A stretch of DNA of 64,000 bases from Elioraea sp. (GTDB lineage: Bacteria > Pseudomonadota > Alphaproteobacteria > Acetobacterales > Acetobacteraceae): positions 62,001 through 126,000 of the forward strand of contig NZ_JALHPR010000010.1 of NCBI RefSeq assembly GCF_022842375.1, given 5' to 3'. Positions 9,978-18,713 of the stretch are shown here, in pieces. The notes below the pieces were generated by a model. It saw only the letters and a list, made by a program, of their open reading frames with translations. It had not been told where the DNA came from and searched no databases. The translations under genes and the position numbers were made by a program. Positions within the stretch are counted from its first letter, which is position 1. Every line of letters begins with the position of its first letter.

Positions 9978-10799
9978 ATGCGGAAAGCAATTACAAGAAA
10001 TGCAATGAGGCGGCTGTTTGCATTTTCAGGAAACCGGTGTGCATTCCCAGGATGCACACATCCGCTGATCGATGAGGATGGAGATTTTATCGCACAAATC
10101 TGTCACATCGAAGCGGCATCACCGGACGGAGAGCGATACAACCCTTCTATGACAGATGATGATCGATCTCATCCAGCAAATCTAATGCTCCTTTGCTATA
10201 AACACCATGTTAAGACTAATAACTGTGAAATTTATACAGTCGATGCCCTCAAGAAAATGAAAACGCTGCACGAATCGAAGTTTGCCAAAGAGCCCTACTT
10301 CATACCGCCACAGCACCTGGAACAGATCGTACAACAAGAGTTTCATTTTTGGGCCGAGATCAAGAAAATTTCAGATCTGAGAAAAAACGACGGACCGGAG
10401 GCAATCGATATGAATTTAGTAGATAATGCTCTTGTTTACATCGAACGCATACAGGAAACGAATATTTTTCAAAGTTCAATGATTGATATTGTCGCGGGTA
10501 AACTTAACTCTCTGCCGCGTGATGTTGTAAATTATCTAAAAGAAATAGGTCTTGATGCGGAAAAATTTGACGAACAGCCATACTATAATAATCCAGTGTA
10601 CAACATAGAATGGGAGCGGATGAATATTGGGCTACCAAATTGTGTTATACATATTCATCGTGACTGTCTGCTAGCAAAAGCTTCCTTCCTTGAGATGTCA
10701 TTGCGTGCAGATCCAGATAACCTAGAAATCGCCGCATCTCTCACTGCAGTGCGTAAAGAGCTCAGGGAAATGGCTTTGTACGCAAATATATATGATTGA
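9978..10799 (+). CDS. HNH endonuclease-domain protein, horizontally acquired
   Basis: A 273-residue protein, unusually A+T-rich for this genome, just downstream of tRNA-Leu. I take the ATG at 9978; one at 9918 adds a leader of host-like composition. CAFPGC (C21, C26) and C73-x2-H76 look like zinc ligands. H43 (ICHIEAAS), N68 (PANLMLL) and H77 fit an HNH (beta-beta-alpha metal) nuclease core in residues 15-85. Residues 90-273 are helical and charged with no recognised domain. Such proteins occur as restriction-like or phage-defence effectors, but none of the usual partners is next to it. Function is unproven. Confidence 0.7.
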   Translation: MRKAITRNAMRRLFAFSGNRCAFPGCTHPLIDEDGDFIAQICHIEAASPDGERYNPSMTDDDRSHPANLMLLCYKHHVKTNNCEIYTVDALKKMKTLHESKFAKEPYFIPPQHLEQIVQQEFHFWAEIKKISDLRKNDGPEAIDMNLVDNALVYIERIQETNIFQSSMIDIVAGKLNSLPRDVVNYLKEIGLDAEKFDEQPYYNNPVYNIEWERMNIGLPNCVIHIHRDCLLAKASFLEMSLRADPDNLEIAASLTAVRKELREMALYANIYD

Positions 10800-10818
10800 G
10801 GAGCTTTATTCTGTTCAG

Positions 10819-10835
10819 ACCGTGAGATTCACGGT
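10819..10835. terminator. Perfect 7-bp stem-loop after the HNH gene
   Basis: ACCGTGA, loop GAT, TCACGGT, twenty bases after the HNH stop codon and 23 bases before the tctC stop on the other strand. No T run follows, so it may be a weak terminator or a trace of the insertion boundary. Confidence 0.3.
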
Positions 10836-10857
10836 GGAACGGAACGCGTGGCCAGCG

Positions 10858-11835
10858 TCACCCCTGCCGCGCGCCGGTGGCGCGGACGACAGGAATCCAC
10901 AGCTCCCGCTCGCGCGCGTAGTAGGCATCCACCCCGGCGGGCGACATTGCCGCCGGCACGAAGCTGCCGAGCTCGCCAAGCCGCGCCCGCATCGGTTCTG
11001 CCTGCACCACCTCGTTCACCACCGCATTGATGCGGGCGACGACCGCAGCCGGCGTGGCGGAGGGAAGCGCGATCGAGTTCCACGTTCCGGCAACGAAATC
11101 ACCGAGGCCACCCTCGATCAGCGTCGGCAGCTCGGGGGCCGCCGCAAGCCGCACCGGCGAGGACACGCCCAGGCCACGCACCGCACCGCCACGGATCTGC
11201 GGGATTGCGGTGACCGCGATGTCGAACATGCACGTCACCCGGCCGCCCAGGATGTCGCGCATCGCCTGGCTGCCGGCGGGATAGGGCAGGTGCTCGAGGC
11301 GCACGCCCGCACGCTGGGCGAAGTGCAGCCCGATGATGTGCGTCGTCGTTCCCGCCGGGCCGCTGCCCATCACGAACTCGCCGGGTGCGGCCTTGGCGCG
11401 GGCGATGAAGTCGGCAAGGTCCCGCGCCGGGTTGTCGGCCTTCACCACCAGAACGCCCGGTGCCTCGTTGATCATCGCGGCACCGCTGAGCTCGCGCGTG
11501 ATGTCGACCGGGAGCGGATCGAACAGCGCGATGTTGTGCACGAGCTGCGATGAGGTGCCGACCAGCCAGGTGTGCCCGTCCGGCGCGGCGCGGCTCACCG
11601 CCTCGGTCGCGCGCATGCCTGAGGCGGCGGGGATGTTCTCGACCAGGATGCGCTGCCCGAGCCTGGGCTCGAGCTCGTTGGCCACCAGACGCGCGACGAC
11701 ATCGGCATTGCCGCCAGCGGCGGAGGCGACGACGAGGCGGATCGGCTGGCTCGGCCAGGCCTGCGCCCGGGCGTGACGGAGGCTGAGCGCGGGCGTGGCG
11801 AGGGTGGCGAGCAGGAAATGACGACGTGACGGCAT
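10858..11835 (-). CDS. Tripartite tricarboxylate transporter substrate-binding protein (TctC/Bug family)
   Basis: A 325-residue periplasmic binding protein. The N-terminus has SRRHFLL, a twin-arginine-like signal, with likely cleavage after HARA (about residue 24). The mature start PIRLVVASAAGGNADVVARL is the classic Bug fold opening, and the VENIPAASGMRATEAVSRA stretch is the conserved ligand-loop region. It captures carboxylates for the TctAB membrane complex encoded divergently 44 bp away. A GGGAG ribosome site precedes the start. Bug proteins bind many different carboxylates, so the ligand is unknown. Confidence 0.9.
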   Translation of the reverse strand: MPSRRHFLLATLATPALSLRHARAQAWPSQPIRLVVASAAGGNADVVARLVANELEPRLGQRILVENIPAASGMRATEAVSRAAPDGHTWLVGTSSQLVHNIALFDPLPVDITRELSGAAMINEAPGVLVVKADNPARDLADFIARAKAAPGEFVMGSGPAGTTTHIIGLHFAQRAGVRLEHLPYPAGSQAMRDILGGRVTCMFDIAVTAIPQIRGGAVRGLGVSSPVRLAAAPELPTLIEGGLGDFVAGTWNSIALPSATPAAVVARINAVVNEVVQAEPMRARLGELGSFVPAAMSPAGVDAYYARERELWIPVVRATGARQG

Positions 11836-11879
11836 GAAGGGGACTCCCGGAATGCTTCGGGCGCTGATATGCGCATGGC

Positions 11880-12371
11880 ATGAGCCAGTTGCAATCGCCT
11901 CGCAATCGCAAATTTTCACTTGGCCGCGCCGCGCCGGGCCTGCTGCTCGCGGCCCTCGGGATCGCCGCGCTGGCGATCGCGCAGGGCCAGCCCTTCCGCC
12001 TGGCGGGAGGGCGGCCGGGCCCTGGCTTCTTGCCTGCGCTTCTGGCTGGCGCCCTGATGGGGCTTGGGGTGCTGCATGCGCTGCTGGCCGCCAGCATCCG
12101 GCGCCCTGACCAGACTCCGGACCGGCCTCAGGGGGGCAGCGAGCTGCGGGTGGGGCTTGCCCTCTCGGGCGCGGTGGCGGCCTTCGCCCTGCTGCTGCCC
12201 TGGGCCGGCTTCCTCCCGGCCGCCTGGGCGACCGGCAGCCTGGCATTGGCCGCGGCACCCGGGCTTCGGCCTGCCGCCGTGCTGGCCGGCGGCGGCGTCC
12301 TGGCCGGCCTCGCGGCTGGCTTGTTCCTCGCGGGCCTCGGCCTGCCGACGCCGCTGATCGGCCCACGATGA
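11880..12371 (+). CDS. Tripartite tricarboxylate transporter small membrane subunit (TctB family)
   Basis: A 163-residue membrane protein with about four hydrophobic segments (roughly residues 18-36, 50-70, 92-112, 118-155), as in TctB. It pairs with TctA to form the transporter's membrane part, driven by a cation gradient. Its stop codon overlaps the tctA start (ATGA). Its start is only 44 bp from that of tctC on the other strand; this gap holds the imperfect palindrome CCCGGAATGCTTCGGG at 11846-11861, and both promoters must lie in or near it. No strong ribosome site is visible, so the start is less certain. Confidence 0.8.
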   Translation: MSQLQSPRNRKFSLGRAAPGLLLAALGIAALAIAQGQPFRLAGGRPGPGFLPALLAGALMGLGVLHALLAASIRRPDQTPDRPQGGSELRVGLALSGAVAAFALLLPWAGFLPAAWATGSLALAAAPGLRPAAVLAGGGVLAGLAAGLFLAGLGLPTPLIGPR

Positions 12372-13849
12372 CCGATGCGCTGGGGATGCTCGGCGCGGGG
12401 CTCGGCCTCGCGCTCGCGCCGGGGAACCTGTTGCTCTGCCTCGTCGGTGTCGCGCTCGGCACGCTGGTGGGCGTGCTGCCGGGGCTCGGACCGGTGGCGA
12501 CCATCGCGCTGCTGCTGCCGGTCACCTTCGGCCTGCAACCGGCCGGCGCGCTGATCATGCTGGCCGGCATCTACTACGGCGCGCAGTACGGCTCCTCGAC
12601 CACGGCGATCCTGCTTCGCGTCCCGGGCGAGGCCTCTGGCGTGGTCACCGCGCAGGAAGGGCACATGCTGGCACGGCAGGGTCGCGCCGGCCCCGCGCTC
12701 GGCATCGCGGCGCTGGCCTCGCTGATGGGCGGGGTGATCGCGGCCGTTGTGCTGGCGCTGCTGCTCGCGCCGCTGGCGCGCTTCGCCGTCGCGTTCGGCC
12801 CGGCCGAGACGGCGGGGCTGATGCTGCTCGGCGTCGCCGCGGCCGTCGCCCTCGCGCCGGTGCCGCTGCTCGCCGGCTCGGCGCTGGCGGCGATCGGCGC
12901 GCTGCTCGGCATCGTCGGCACCGATGTCGCGGGCGGACGGCCGCGCTTCACCTTCGGCATCCCGGAGCTCGCCGACGGCATCGGCTTCATTCCGCTCGCC
13001 ATGGGCCTGTTCGGCGTGGCCGAACTGATCCGCGCGCTCGGCGGGGGCGAGGCCGGCCGGCAGGCAGCCCCGGTCGGCTCGCCCTGGCCGGGGCGGGCCG
13101 ACATCGCGTCCTCGGCGGGGCCCGCATTCCGGGGAAGCGTGATCGGCGCGGCGATCGGGCTCCTGCCGGGCGCGTCCACCCTGCTCGCCGCCCTCGCCGC
13201 GCAGGCGGCCGAGCGCGGCGTGTTCCGGCGCGGCGGGCGATGGGGGCAGGGCGAGATGGCGGGCGTCGCCGCGCCGGAGGCGGCCAACAACGCCGCGGCG
13301 CAGAGCTCGTTCGCGCCGCTCCTCGCGCTCGGCCTGCCGGCGAATGCGGTCATGGCGGTGCTGGCGGGCGCGATGTTCCTCCAGGGCGTCGCGCCCGGCC
13401 CCGCGGTGGTGGCGGAGCGGCCGGACCTGGTGGGCGCGATCATCGTCTCGATGCTGATCGGCAACGCGATGCTGGTTGCGCTGAACCTGCCGTTCATCGG
13501 CCTCTGGGCGGCCCTGCTGCGGCTGCCGATGCGGCTGCTGGCGGCGGTGGTGATGGTGCTCAGCTGCGCCGGGCTGTGGGCGAGTTCGGGCAGCGTGTTC
13601 GATCTCTGGCTGCTGCTCGGCTTCTCGCTGCTCGGCTGGGCGCTGCTGCGCGCGGGCCTCGAGCCGACGCCGCTGCTGATCGGGTTCGTTCTGGCAGCGC
13701 CGTTCGAGGAGGCGCTGCGCCGCGCCCTCGTTCTCGCCCGTGGCGACTGGTGGGTGTTCGTGGTCGAGCCTGCCAGCGCTTTGTTGCTGGGCGCGGCAGC
13801 GGGGGTGACGACGCTGTCGGCGGCGCGCCGCAGCCTGGCGCGGCGCTGA
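12368..13849 (+). CDS. Tripartite tricarboxylate transporter large membrane subunit (TctA family)
   Basis: A 493-residue polytopic protein, the channel subunit of the TctABC system, of normal family length. The conserved early motif GTLVGVLPGLGPVATIALLL and the mid-protein VIGAAIGLLPGAST match TctA. About ten to twelve membrane segments can be drawn. It overlaps tctB by 4 bp, implying translational coupling. It completes the split locus with tctC on the opposite strand. Confidence 0.92.
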   Translation: MTDALGMLGAGLGLALAPGNLLLCLVGVALGTLVGVLPGLGPVATIALLLPVTFGLQPAGALIMLAGIYYGAQYGSSTTAILLRVPGEASGVVTAQEGHMLARQGRAGPALGIAALASLMGGVIAAVVLALLLAPLARFAVAFGPAETAGLMLLGVAAAVALAPVPLLAGSALAAIGALLGIVGTDVAGGRPRFTFGIPELADGIGFIPLAMGLFGVAELIRALGGGEAGRQAAPVGSPWPGRADIASSAGPAFRGSVIGAAIGLLPGASTLLAALAAQAAERGVFRRGGRWGQGEMAGVAAPEAANNAAAQSSFAPLLALGLPANAVMAVLAGAMFLQGVAPGPAVVAERPDLVGAIIVSMLIGNAMLVALNLPFIGLWAALLRLPMRLLAAVVMVLSCAGLWASSGSVFDLWLLLGFSLLGWALLRAGLEPTPLLIGFVLAAPFEEALRRALVLARGDWWVFVVEPASALLLGAAAGVTTLSAARRSLARR

Positions 13850-13871
13850 CGATCGCCCCGCTGCCTCGCCT

Positions 13872-13913
13872 CGCCCAGGCGTGCCGCGCACCCCTCGCTC
13901 AGACGCCTGGGCG
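13872..13913. terminator. 11-bp inverted repeat after tctA
   Basis: CGCCCAGGCGT at 13872-13882 and its exact reverse complement at 13903-13913 enclose a 20-base loop, 22 bp past the tctA stop. There is no T run, so this is a hairpin-type transcription stop at best. Confidence 0.4.
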
Positions 13914-13948
13914 GTGGTTGCCGAGACCGCGGTCGCGGGCACGCTGGC

Positions 13949-13987
13949 CCAGAGACTGTGACCAGAGACTGCGACCAGACACTGTGA
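13949..13987. repeat. 13-bp tandem repeat, three copies
   Basis: CCAGAGACTGTGA, CCAGAGACTGCGA and CCAGACACTGTGA follow one another without gaps. The role is unknown; it may be simple slippage or a binding array. Confidence 0.85.
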
Positions 13988-14117
13988 GATGAGGGGGCCG
14001 ATGCCGTTCGATGCTGGTGAGAATGGACGGCTTCGGGCACTGGCTTCGCCCTGCAAGGAAACCGGCGACGCCTTCACGGCCAAGGCCGCCCCGTCAGCAG
14101 ATATTGCTCCAGGAGCG

Positions 14118-14149
14118 CGGGCCGGCAGCGCAGACGCGCTGCCGGCCCG
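14118..14149 (-). terminator. Strong 14-bp hairpin after the fasciclin gene
   Basis: The left arm is CGGGCCGGCAGCGC, the loop AGAC, and the right arm an exact reverse complement. It lies about 38 bases past the fasciclin stop on the minus strand. No U tract follows, but the stem is very stable and a terminator role is the simplest reading. Confidence 0.6.
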
Positions 14150-14155
14150 GGCCGC

Positions 14156-14188
14156 AGGCCAGGATTAGGCCAGGATCAGGCCAGGATC
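14156..14188. repeat. 11-bp tandem repeat, three copies, running into a stop codon
   Basis: AGGCCAGGATT, AGGCCAGGATC and AGGCCAGGATC lie in a row. The last copy reaches into the stop codon of the fasciclin gene (14187-14189). Confidence 0.85.
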
Positions 14189-14765
14189 AGGGCAGCACGG
14201 CCTTGTCGACGATGTGGACGATGCCGTTGGTCGCCGGCATGTCGGCGGTCGTCACCGTCGAGGCGCCCCAGATCGAGCCGCCGCCGGCGTTGAACCCGCC
14301 ACCGCCGTCGGACTCCACCGTGACACGCGAGGTATTGGTGGCATCAATGATGACGCGGTTGCCGTTCACCGTCATCAGCGTCGTGCGCCGCCCGGCAAGG
14401 CTGGCAACCGTGTGGCGCCCCTCGACGATGTGCGCGACCATCAGCGCGCGGCCGCGGATCGGATCGGCCGGGGCGTTCGGCGGCAGCACGTCGTTGCGGA
14501 TCTGTGCGGGGATCGATCCCCAGCCACTGTTGGTCGGCGCGAACACCGTGTAGGTGCCCTGGCCGCGCAGCAACTGGTCGGCCCCGGTGCGGCGCAGGCC
14601 GTCGGTGAAACGCTCGAGGTCGGAGTTCGATGCGATGACGGTCATCAGGTCGCGCTGCTGCGTGACCGCGGCCGTCTGGGTGGTCGAACTGCTGCCACAG
14701 GCCGCAAGCACGAGTGCGCCGCCGCCGAGAACGGCAAGCCTGCGCGAAACCGTCACATGATTCAT
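14187..14765 (-). CDS. Fasciclin (FAS1)-domain lipoprotein
   Basis: A 192-residue protein. The start at 14765 follows a GGAGAGAGG ribosome site and gives a lipoprotein signal ending LVLAAC (C23). The single FAS1 domain spans about residues 38-190, with the H1-type motif YTVFAPTNSGWGSIP and the H2-type ending NGIVHIVDKAVLP. FAS1 proteins mediate adhesion or bind matrix components. A disordered Ser/Thr/Gln linker and a glycine-rich loop (DGGGGFNAGGGS) are visible. It lies downstream of sdhB on the same strand but is separated by 119 bp and a hairpin, so it is probably its own unit. Confidence 0.92.
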   Translation of the reverse strand: MNHVTVSRRLAVLGGGALVLAACGSSSTTQTAAVTQQRDLMTVIASNSDLERFTDGLRRTGADQLLRGQGTYTVFAPTNSGWGSIPAQIRNDVLPPNAPADPIRGRALMVAHIVEGRHTVASLAGRRTTLMTVNGNRVIIDATNTSRVTVESDGGGGFNAGGGSIWGASTVTTADMPATNGIVHIVDKAVLP

Positions 14766-14876
14766 GACTGACACCTCTCTCCCGAGTTCCTCGTCCGGAC
14801 GCCGCTTGATGCGACGCCTCCTTGTCGTCAACGCGAAGGGGCTTGGTCGGTTGCAGCGTCGGCTGGTTGCAGAAAC

Positions 14877-14892
14877 GGGGCTGTTCAGCCCC
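14877..14892 (-). terminator. Hairpin overlapping the sdhB stop codon
   Basis: GGGGCT, loop GTTC, AGCCCC. The stem spans the sdhB stop (14885-14887) and is followed on the minus strand by GTTTCT. It is a weak terminator candidate for the sdh operon. Confidence 0.35.
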
Positions 14893-15667
14893 TTCTCTCG
14901 ACCATCAGCTTCTTGATCTCGCCGATGGCCTGCGCCGGATTCAGGCCCTTCGGGCATGTCTTTGTACAATTCATGATCGTATGGCAACGATAAAGCTTGA
15001 ATGGATCCTCGAGTGCATCAAGCCTTTCGCCAGTTGCCTCGTCCCGGCTGTCGGCGATCCAGCGATAGGCCTGGAGGAGCACGGCCGGGCCAAGGAAGCG
15101 GTCGCCGTTCCACCAGTAGGAGGGGCAGGCGGTCGAGCAGCAGAAGCAGAGGATGCATTCCCATAGCCCGTCGATCTGCGCGCGCTCCTCGACGCTCTGC
15201 AGCCGCTCGGCATCAGGTGGGGCAGGCGTGTCGGACTTGAGCCAGGGCTCGATCGAGCGCAGCTGGGCATAGGGCTGCGAGAGGTCGGGCACCAGGTCCT
15301 TGACCACCGGCATATGCGGCAGCGGTGCGATCTTGACCGCCCCTTGCACCTCGTCGATCGGCTTGAGGCAGGCGAGCGTGTTGGTGCCGTCGATGTTCAT
15401 CGAGCAGGAGCCGCAGATGCCCTCGCGGCACGACCGGCGGAACGTCAATGTCGTATCGATGTCGTTCTTGATCTTGTTCAGCGCGTCGAGGACCATCGGC
15501 CCGCATTGGTCGAGGTCGATCCTGTAGGTGTCTGTCCGCGGGTTCTCCCCGTCATCGGGGTTCCAGCGGTAGATCTTGAACTCCTTGACGCGCGTTGCCC
15601 CGGCGGGCGCCTCGAAAGTCTTGCCCTGGCCGATGCGGCTGTTGGCCGGCAGCGTGAAAGTCGCCAT
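14885..15667 (-). CDS. sdhB: Succinate dehydrogenase iron-sulfur subunit
   Basis: A 260-residue electron-transfer subunit of complex II. The [2Fe-2S] ligands are C80, C85, C88 and C100 (CREGICGSC...C). The [4Fe-4S] and [3Fe-4S] ligands sit in [12 protein letters not shown] (C171, C174, C177, C181) and [12 protein letters not shown] (C228, C234, C238). It is complete and the last gene of sdhCDAB. It passes electrons from FAD in SdhA to quinone at the membrane anchor. Confidence 0.98.
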   Translation of the reverse strand: MATFTLPANSRIGQGKTFEAPAGATRVKEFKIYRWNPDDGENPRTDTYRIDLDQCGPMVLDALNKIKNDIDTTLTFRRSCREGICGSCSMNIDGTNTLACLKPIDEVQGAVKIAPLPHMPVVKDLVPDLSQPYAQLRSIEPWLKSDTPAPPDAERLQSVEERAQIDGLWECILCFCCSTACPSYWWNGDRFLGPAVLLQAYRWIADSRDEATGERLDALEDPFKLYRCHTIMNCTKTCPKGLNPAQAIGEIKKLMVERRG

Positions 15668-15692
15668 CGTTCGTGTTCTCCGTCCGTCCCGC

Positions 15693-17501
15693 TCAGTACA
15701 CGCGTGCCTTTGGCGGGAACGACTGCACCTCGTTGGTCAGCGTCGTCAGCGTCACGCCGCGGTAGCCGAGGCGAACGGCGCCGGACGCATCGCACCAGGC
15801 CAGGCTGTGCTTCATCCAGTTGGTGTCATCGCGGTCGGGGAAGTCCTCGTGCGCATGCGCGCCGCGGCTCTCCTGCCGCGCCTCGGCCGAGACGACCGTG
15901 GTCATGGCGTTGCCCATGAGGTTGTCGAGTTCCATCGCCTCGACCAGGTCGGTGTTCCAGATCAGGCTGCGATCGGTGACGCGGAGGTCGTCCATGTGCT
16001 GCCAGTGGCCGCGCATCTTCTCCGCGCCCTCCGCGAGGCTCGCGGAGGTGCGGAACACCGCGGCGTGGTTCTGCATCGTCTTCTGCATGCCGAGCCGGAT
16101 CTCGCCGGTGTTCGTCCCGCCCTTGGCGTGGCGGATGCGGTCCATCCGCGCGAGTGCGGCCTCGCCTGCCTTCGGCGGCAGCGGCGGCTGGCTCTGGCCG
16201 GGCTTCACGATCTCCGCGGCACGGTGCGCGGCGGCACGGCCGAACACCACGAGGTCGAGCAGCGAGTTGGTGCCGAGCCGGTTCGCGCCATGCACCGACA
16301 CGCAGGCGGCCTCGCCCACCGCCATCAGGCCAGGCACCACACGGTCACCGTCAGGCCCGGAGGTGATCACCTCGGTGCGGTAGTTCGTGGGCACCCCGCC
16401 CATGTTGTAGTGCACCGTCGGCAGGATGGGGATCGGCTCGCGCGTCACGTCGACGCCGGAGAAGATCCGCGCCGTCTCGCTGATGCCGGGCAGGCGCTCG
16501 GCCAGCAACTCGGCGCCGAGATGCTCGAGATGCAGCAGGATGTGGTCCTTGTTCGGGCCGCAGCCACGCCCCTCGCGGATCTCGATCGTCATCGACCGCG
16601 AGACGACGTCGCGGCTCGCCAGGTCCTTCGCGGTCGGCGCATAGCGCTCCATGAACCGCTCGCCGGCGCTGTTGGTGAGGTACCCGCCCTCGCCGCGCGC
16701 GCCCTCGGTGATGAGGCAGCCGGCGCCGTAGATGCCGGTGGGGTGGAACTGCACGAACTCCATGTCCTGCAGCGGCAGGCCGGCGCGCAGCACCATGGCG
16801 TTGCCGTCGCCGGTGCAGGTATGGGCGGAGGTGCAGGAGAAATAGGCACGGCCATAGCCGCCGGTGGCCAGCACCGTCATCGCCGCGCGGAAGCGGTGGA
16901 TCGTGCCGTCCTCGAGGTTCCAGGCAACGACGCCGCGGCAGGCGCCATCCTCGTCCATGATGAGGTCGAGGGCGAAGTATTCGACGAAGAACTCCGCCTC
17001 GTGCTTCAGGCTCTGCTGGTAGAGGGTGTGGAGGATGGCATGGCCCGTCCGGTCGGCAGCGGCACAGGCGCGCATCGCCGGCGCCTTGCCGAAGTCCTTC
17101 ATGTGCCCGCCGAAGGGGCGCTGGTAGATGCGGCCATCCTCGGTGCGGCTGAACGGCACGCCGAAATGCTCGAGCTCGTACACCGCCGGGATCGCCTCGC
17201 GGCACATGTACTCGATCGCGTCCTGGTCACCCAGCCAGTCAGACCCCTTCACGGTGTCGTACATGTGCCAGCGCCAATCATCCTCGCCCATGTTGCCGAG
17301 CGCGGCCCCGATGCCGCCCTGCGCGGCGACGGTGTGGCTGCGCGTCGGGAACACCTTGGTGATGCAGGCGGTCTTGAGCCCCGCCGCACCGAGGCCGAGC
17401 GTGGCGCGAAGCCCGGCCCCGCCGGCACCGACGACCACGACGTCATAGGTATGGTCGACCACCCGGTAGGCGCCCCGCGAGGGCATGCTGATCGCGTTCA
17501 T
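15693..17501 (-). CDS. sdhA: Succinate dehydrogenase flavoprotein subunit
   Basis: A 602-residue catalytic subunit oxidising succinate to fumarate in the TCA cycle. The FAD-binding Rossmann motif [12 protein letters not shown] (about residues 23-34) and H56 in [11 protein letters not shown], the covalent FAD site, are present. The active-site segment with [20 protein letters not shown] is intact. It lies 25 bp upstream of sdhB and follows sdhD. An in-frame ATG at residue 6 is an alternative start that would not alter the domain. Confidence 0.98.
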   Translation of the reverse strand: MNAISMPSRGAYRVVDHTYDVVVVGAGGAGLRATLGLGAAGLKTACITKVFPTRSHTVAAQGGIGAALGNMGEDDWRWHMYDTVKGSDWLGDQDAIEYMCREAIPAVYELEHFGVPFSRTEDGRIYQRPFGGHMKDFGKAPAMRACAAADRTGHAILHTLYQQSLKHEAEFFVEYFALDLIMDEDGACRGVVAWNLEDGTIHRFRAAMTVLATGGYGRAYFSCTSAHTCTGDGNAMVLRAGLPLQDMEFVQFHPTGIYGAGCLITEGARGEGGYLTNSAGERFMERYAPTAKDLASRDVVSRSMTIEIREGRGCGPNKDHILLHLEHLGAELLAERLPGISETARIFSGVDVTREPIPILPTVHYNMGGVPTNYRTEVITSGPDGDRVVPGLMAVGEAACVSVHGANRLGTNSLLDLVVFGRAAAHRAAEIVKPGQSQPPLPPKAGEAALARMDRIRHAKGGTNTGEIRLGMQKTMQNHAAVFRTSASLAEGAEKMRGHWQHMDDLRVTDRSLIWNTDLVEAMELDNLMGNAMTTVVSAEARQESRGAHAHEDFPDRDDTNWMKHSLAWCDASGAVRLGYRGVTLTTLTNEVQSFPPKARVY

Positions 17502-17551
17502 GCGTCAATCCGTCCTGTTCTTTCGACCCGCGCCTCAGAGCGCCCACGCAT

Positions 17552-17965
17552 TCAGAGAGCGACGCGAAGCACCGCAAGCAGGCCCGAGAGCGCCATCAGC
17601 ACCAGGAGCGCCTTCACGCCGAGCAGTACCGCGAACTTCAGCCGCTCCTGATGGATGTAGTCCTCGATCACGACCTGCAAGCCCAGGGATGCATGCCAGA
17701 ACGTTGCTACCAGAAGGGAAAGCAGGAAGACCGTGTTCAGCGGCCGGGCGATCCAGGCCGAGACGGTGGCGTGGTCGGCACCCGCCATCATCACGACGGA
17801 CGCGACGAACCACAGCGTCAACGGCACCAGCGCGATCGCCGTGACCCGCTGCACCCACCAGTGATTCACGCCTTCCTTGGCGGAGCCGAGGCCGCGGACG
17901 CGCCCGAGGCCACTCTGCAGCGTCCTGCGGGACAGTTTCTCGGCACGTTCCATGTGCGCCCCCAT
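17552..17965 (-). CDS. sdhD: Succinate dehydrogenase membrane anchor subunit
   Basis: A 137-residue membrane protein with three hydrophobic helices after a charged N-terminus. HWWVQRVTAIALVPL is the usual SdhD entry to the first helix, and the histidine in ATFWHASLGLQVVIEDY is the likely haem b/quinone-site residue. The start at 17965 overlaps the sdhC stop as TGATG; a second ATG at 17953 with a better-spaced G-rich site is possible. It sits between sdhC and sdhA in the standard order. Confidence 0.92.
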   Translation of the reverse strand: MGAHMERAEKLSRRTLQSGLGRVRGLGSAKEGVNHWWVQRVTAIALVPLTLWFVASVVMMAGADHATVSAWIARPLNTVFLLSLLVATFWHASLGLQVVIEDYIHQERLKFAVLLGVKALLVLMALSGLLAVLRVAL

Positions 17966-18396
17966 CAACCCAGCAGCGCGTAGCCGAGGACCCACGCAAA
18001 CAGCGTGAGCCCGACGGTGCCGCCAACCGTCATCCATCCCGTCCGCGCCATGGTGGGAAGGTCGTAACCGTAGCCCGCGTCCCAGGCCAGGTGCCTGATG
18101 CCGTTCAGCAGATGGTAGAACAGCGCGAAGGTCCAGCCGAACAGTATCAGCCGCCCGAGGAACGAGCCCATGAAGCCCTGCGCCTCGGCGAAGGCGACGG
18201 GCCCTGCGGCGGCGGCGACGAGCCAGGAGACGAGCAGCCCGGTGCCCACGGCCAGCGCCACCCCGCTGATCCGGTGGAAGATGGAGAGGACGGAGCTGAT
18301 CTGCGGCCTGTAGACCTGCAGATGCGGGCTGAGCGGACGGCGGACGAGCTTGCCGTCAGTGGTGGTGCCCATCATCAGGGCTTCGCGGGCGTCCAT
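17965..18396 (-). CDS. sdhC: Succinate dehydrogenase cytochrome b556 subunit
   Basis: A 143-residue membrane anchor of complex II. The family signature RPLSPHLQVYRPQISSVLSI and the following FHRISGVAL (quinone-site Ser/Arg region), plus the haem-ligand histidine in FYHLLNGIRHLAWD, are all visible. Three membrane helices follow. It is the first gene of the operon, so the operon promoter should lie between 18397 and about 18600. Confidence 0.96.
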   Translation of the reverse strand: MDAREALMMGTTTDGKLVRRPLSPHLQVYRPQISSVLSIFHRISGVALAVGTGLLVSWLVAAAAGPVAFAEAQGFMGSFLGRLILFGWTFALFYHLLNGIRHLAWDAGYGYDLPTMARTGWMTVGGTVGLTLFAWVLGYALLG

Positions 18397-18713
18397 CAGG
18401 CGCTCCCCTCACGGCGGGCCAGCCTGCCCCTGCGCGCCTCGGCACGCGGACGCGCCGGGGAAAGTGCGCTGGTTGAAGTGCGCGGGGCAGACGGGGCAAC
18501 ACGCATCACGACCATGACCGGTGACGAAAAAAGACGCGTCGGCCAACGGCCTCCGCGCCCCCTCAACGGCGCATGAGTGTTACGCCTGCTGCGGTGCAGC
18601 GTCAACGAACGGCAATCCCGGACGCCCTCCCCGACGATGTGATTTCTGGGAATCGTGGCCTCATGCTAGGAACAAATGCAGAACACAAACGGACCGTATG
18701 CGAAGAGGGAAAG
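18397..18713. other. Divergent intergenic region, sdhC and small membrane protein
   Basis: A 317-bp stretch between sdhC (leftward) and the 38-aa protein (rightward). It must hold the sdh promoter, but I see no confident -35/-10 pair for it. On the right side it carries a LexA-type site (18670-18684) listed separately. Frames through it lack family resemblance. Confidence 0.5.
18670..18684 (+). promoter_or_regulatory. Candidate LexA (SOS) operator GAAC-N7-GAAC
   Basis: GAAC AAATGCA GAAC is an exact match to the alphaproteobacterial SOS box (GTTC-N7-GTTC read on the other strand). It ends 29 bp before the ATG of the small membrane protein, where a repressor would overlap the promoter or the early leader. 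A single exact 8-of-8 match can arise by chance in 64 kb, but the position just upstream of a gene supports it. Confidence 0.6.

Larger units (their letters stand above)
13850..14186. other. Intergenic region with several short repeats, no gene seen
   Basis: This 337-bp stretch between tctA and the fasciclin gene (convergent) shows no credible coding frame of its own. It holds an 11-bp inverted repeat, a 13-bp tandem triplet, a 14-bp perfect hairpin and an 11-bp tandem triplet, each listed separately. Confidence 0.7.

Noticed and set aside
9875-10857. Integrated element with attachment repeats at tRNA-Leu
   Set aside because: I found no second copy of the tRNA 3' end and no integrase, so only a single foreign gene is claimed.
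12128-14083. 651-residue minus-strand open frame opposite tctA
   Set aside because: Composition is low-complexity Arg/Gln/Ala and it mirrors tctA; no domain or ribosome site.
13949-14188. CRISPR-like array
   Set aside because: The repeats are 11-13 bp, directly adjacent without spacers; no cas genes are near.
18573-18713. Longer 85-residue form of the small membrane protein
   Set aside because: It would be translated across the LexA-type site and likely promoter; the internal ATG has a better ribosome site.
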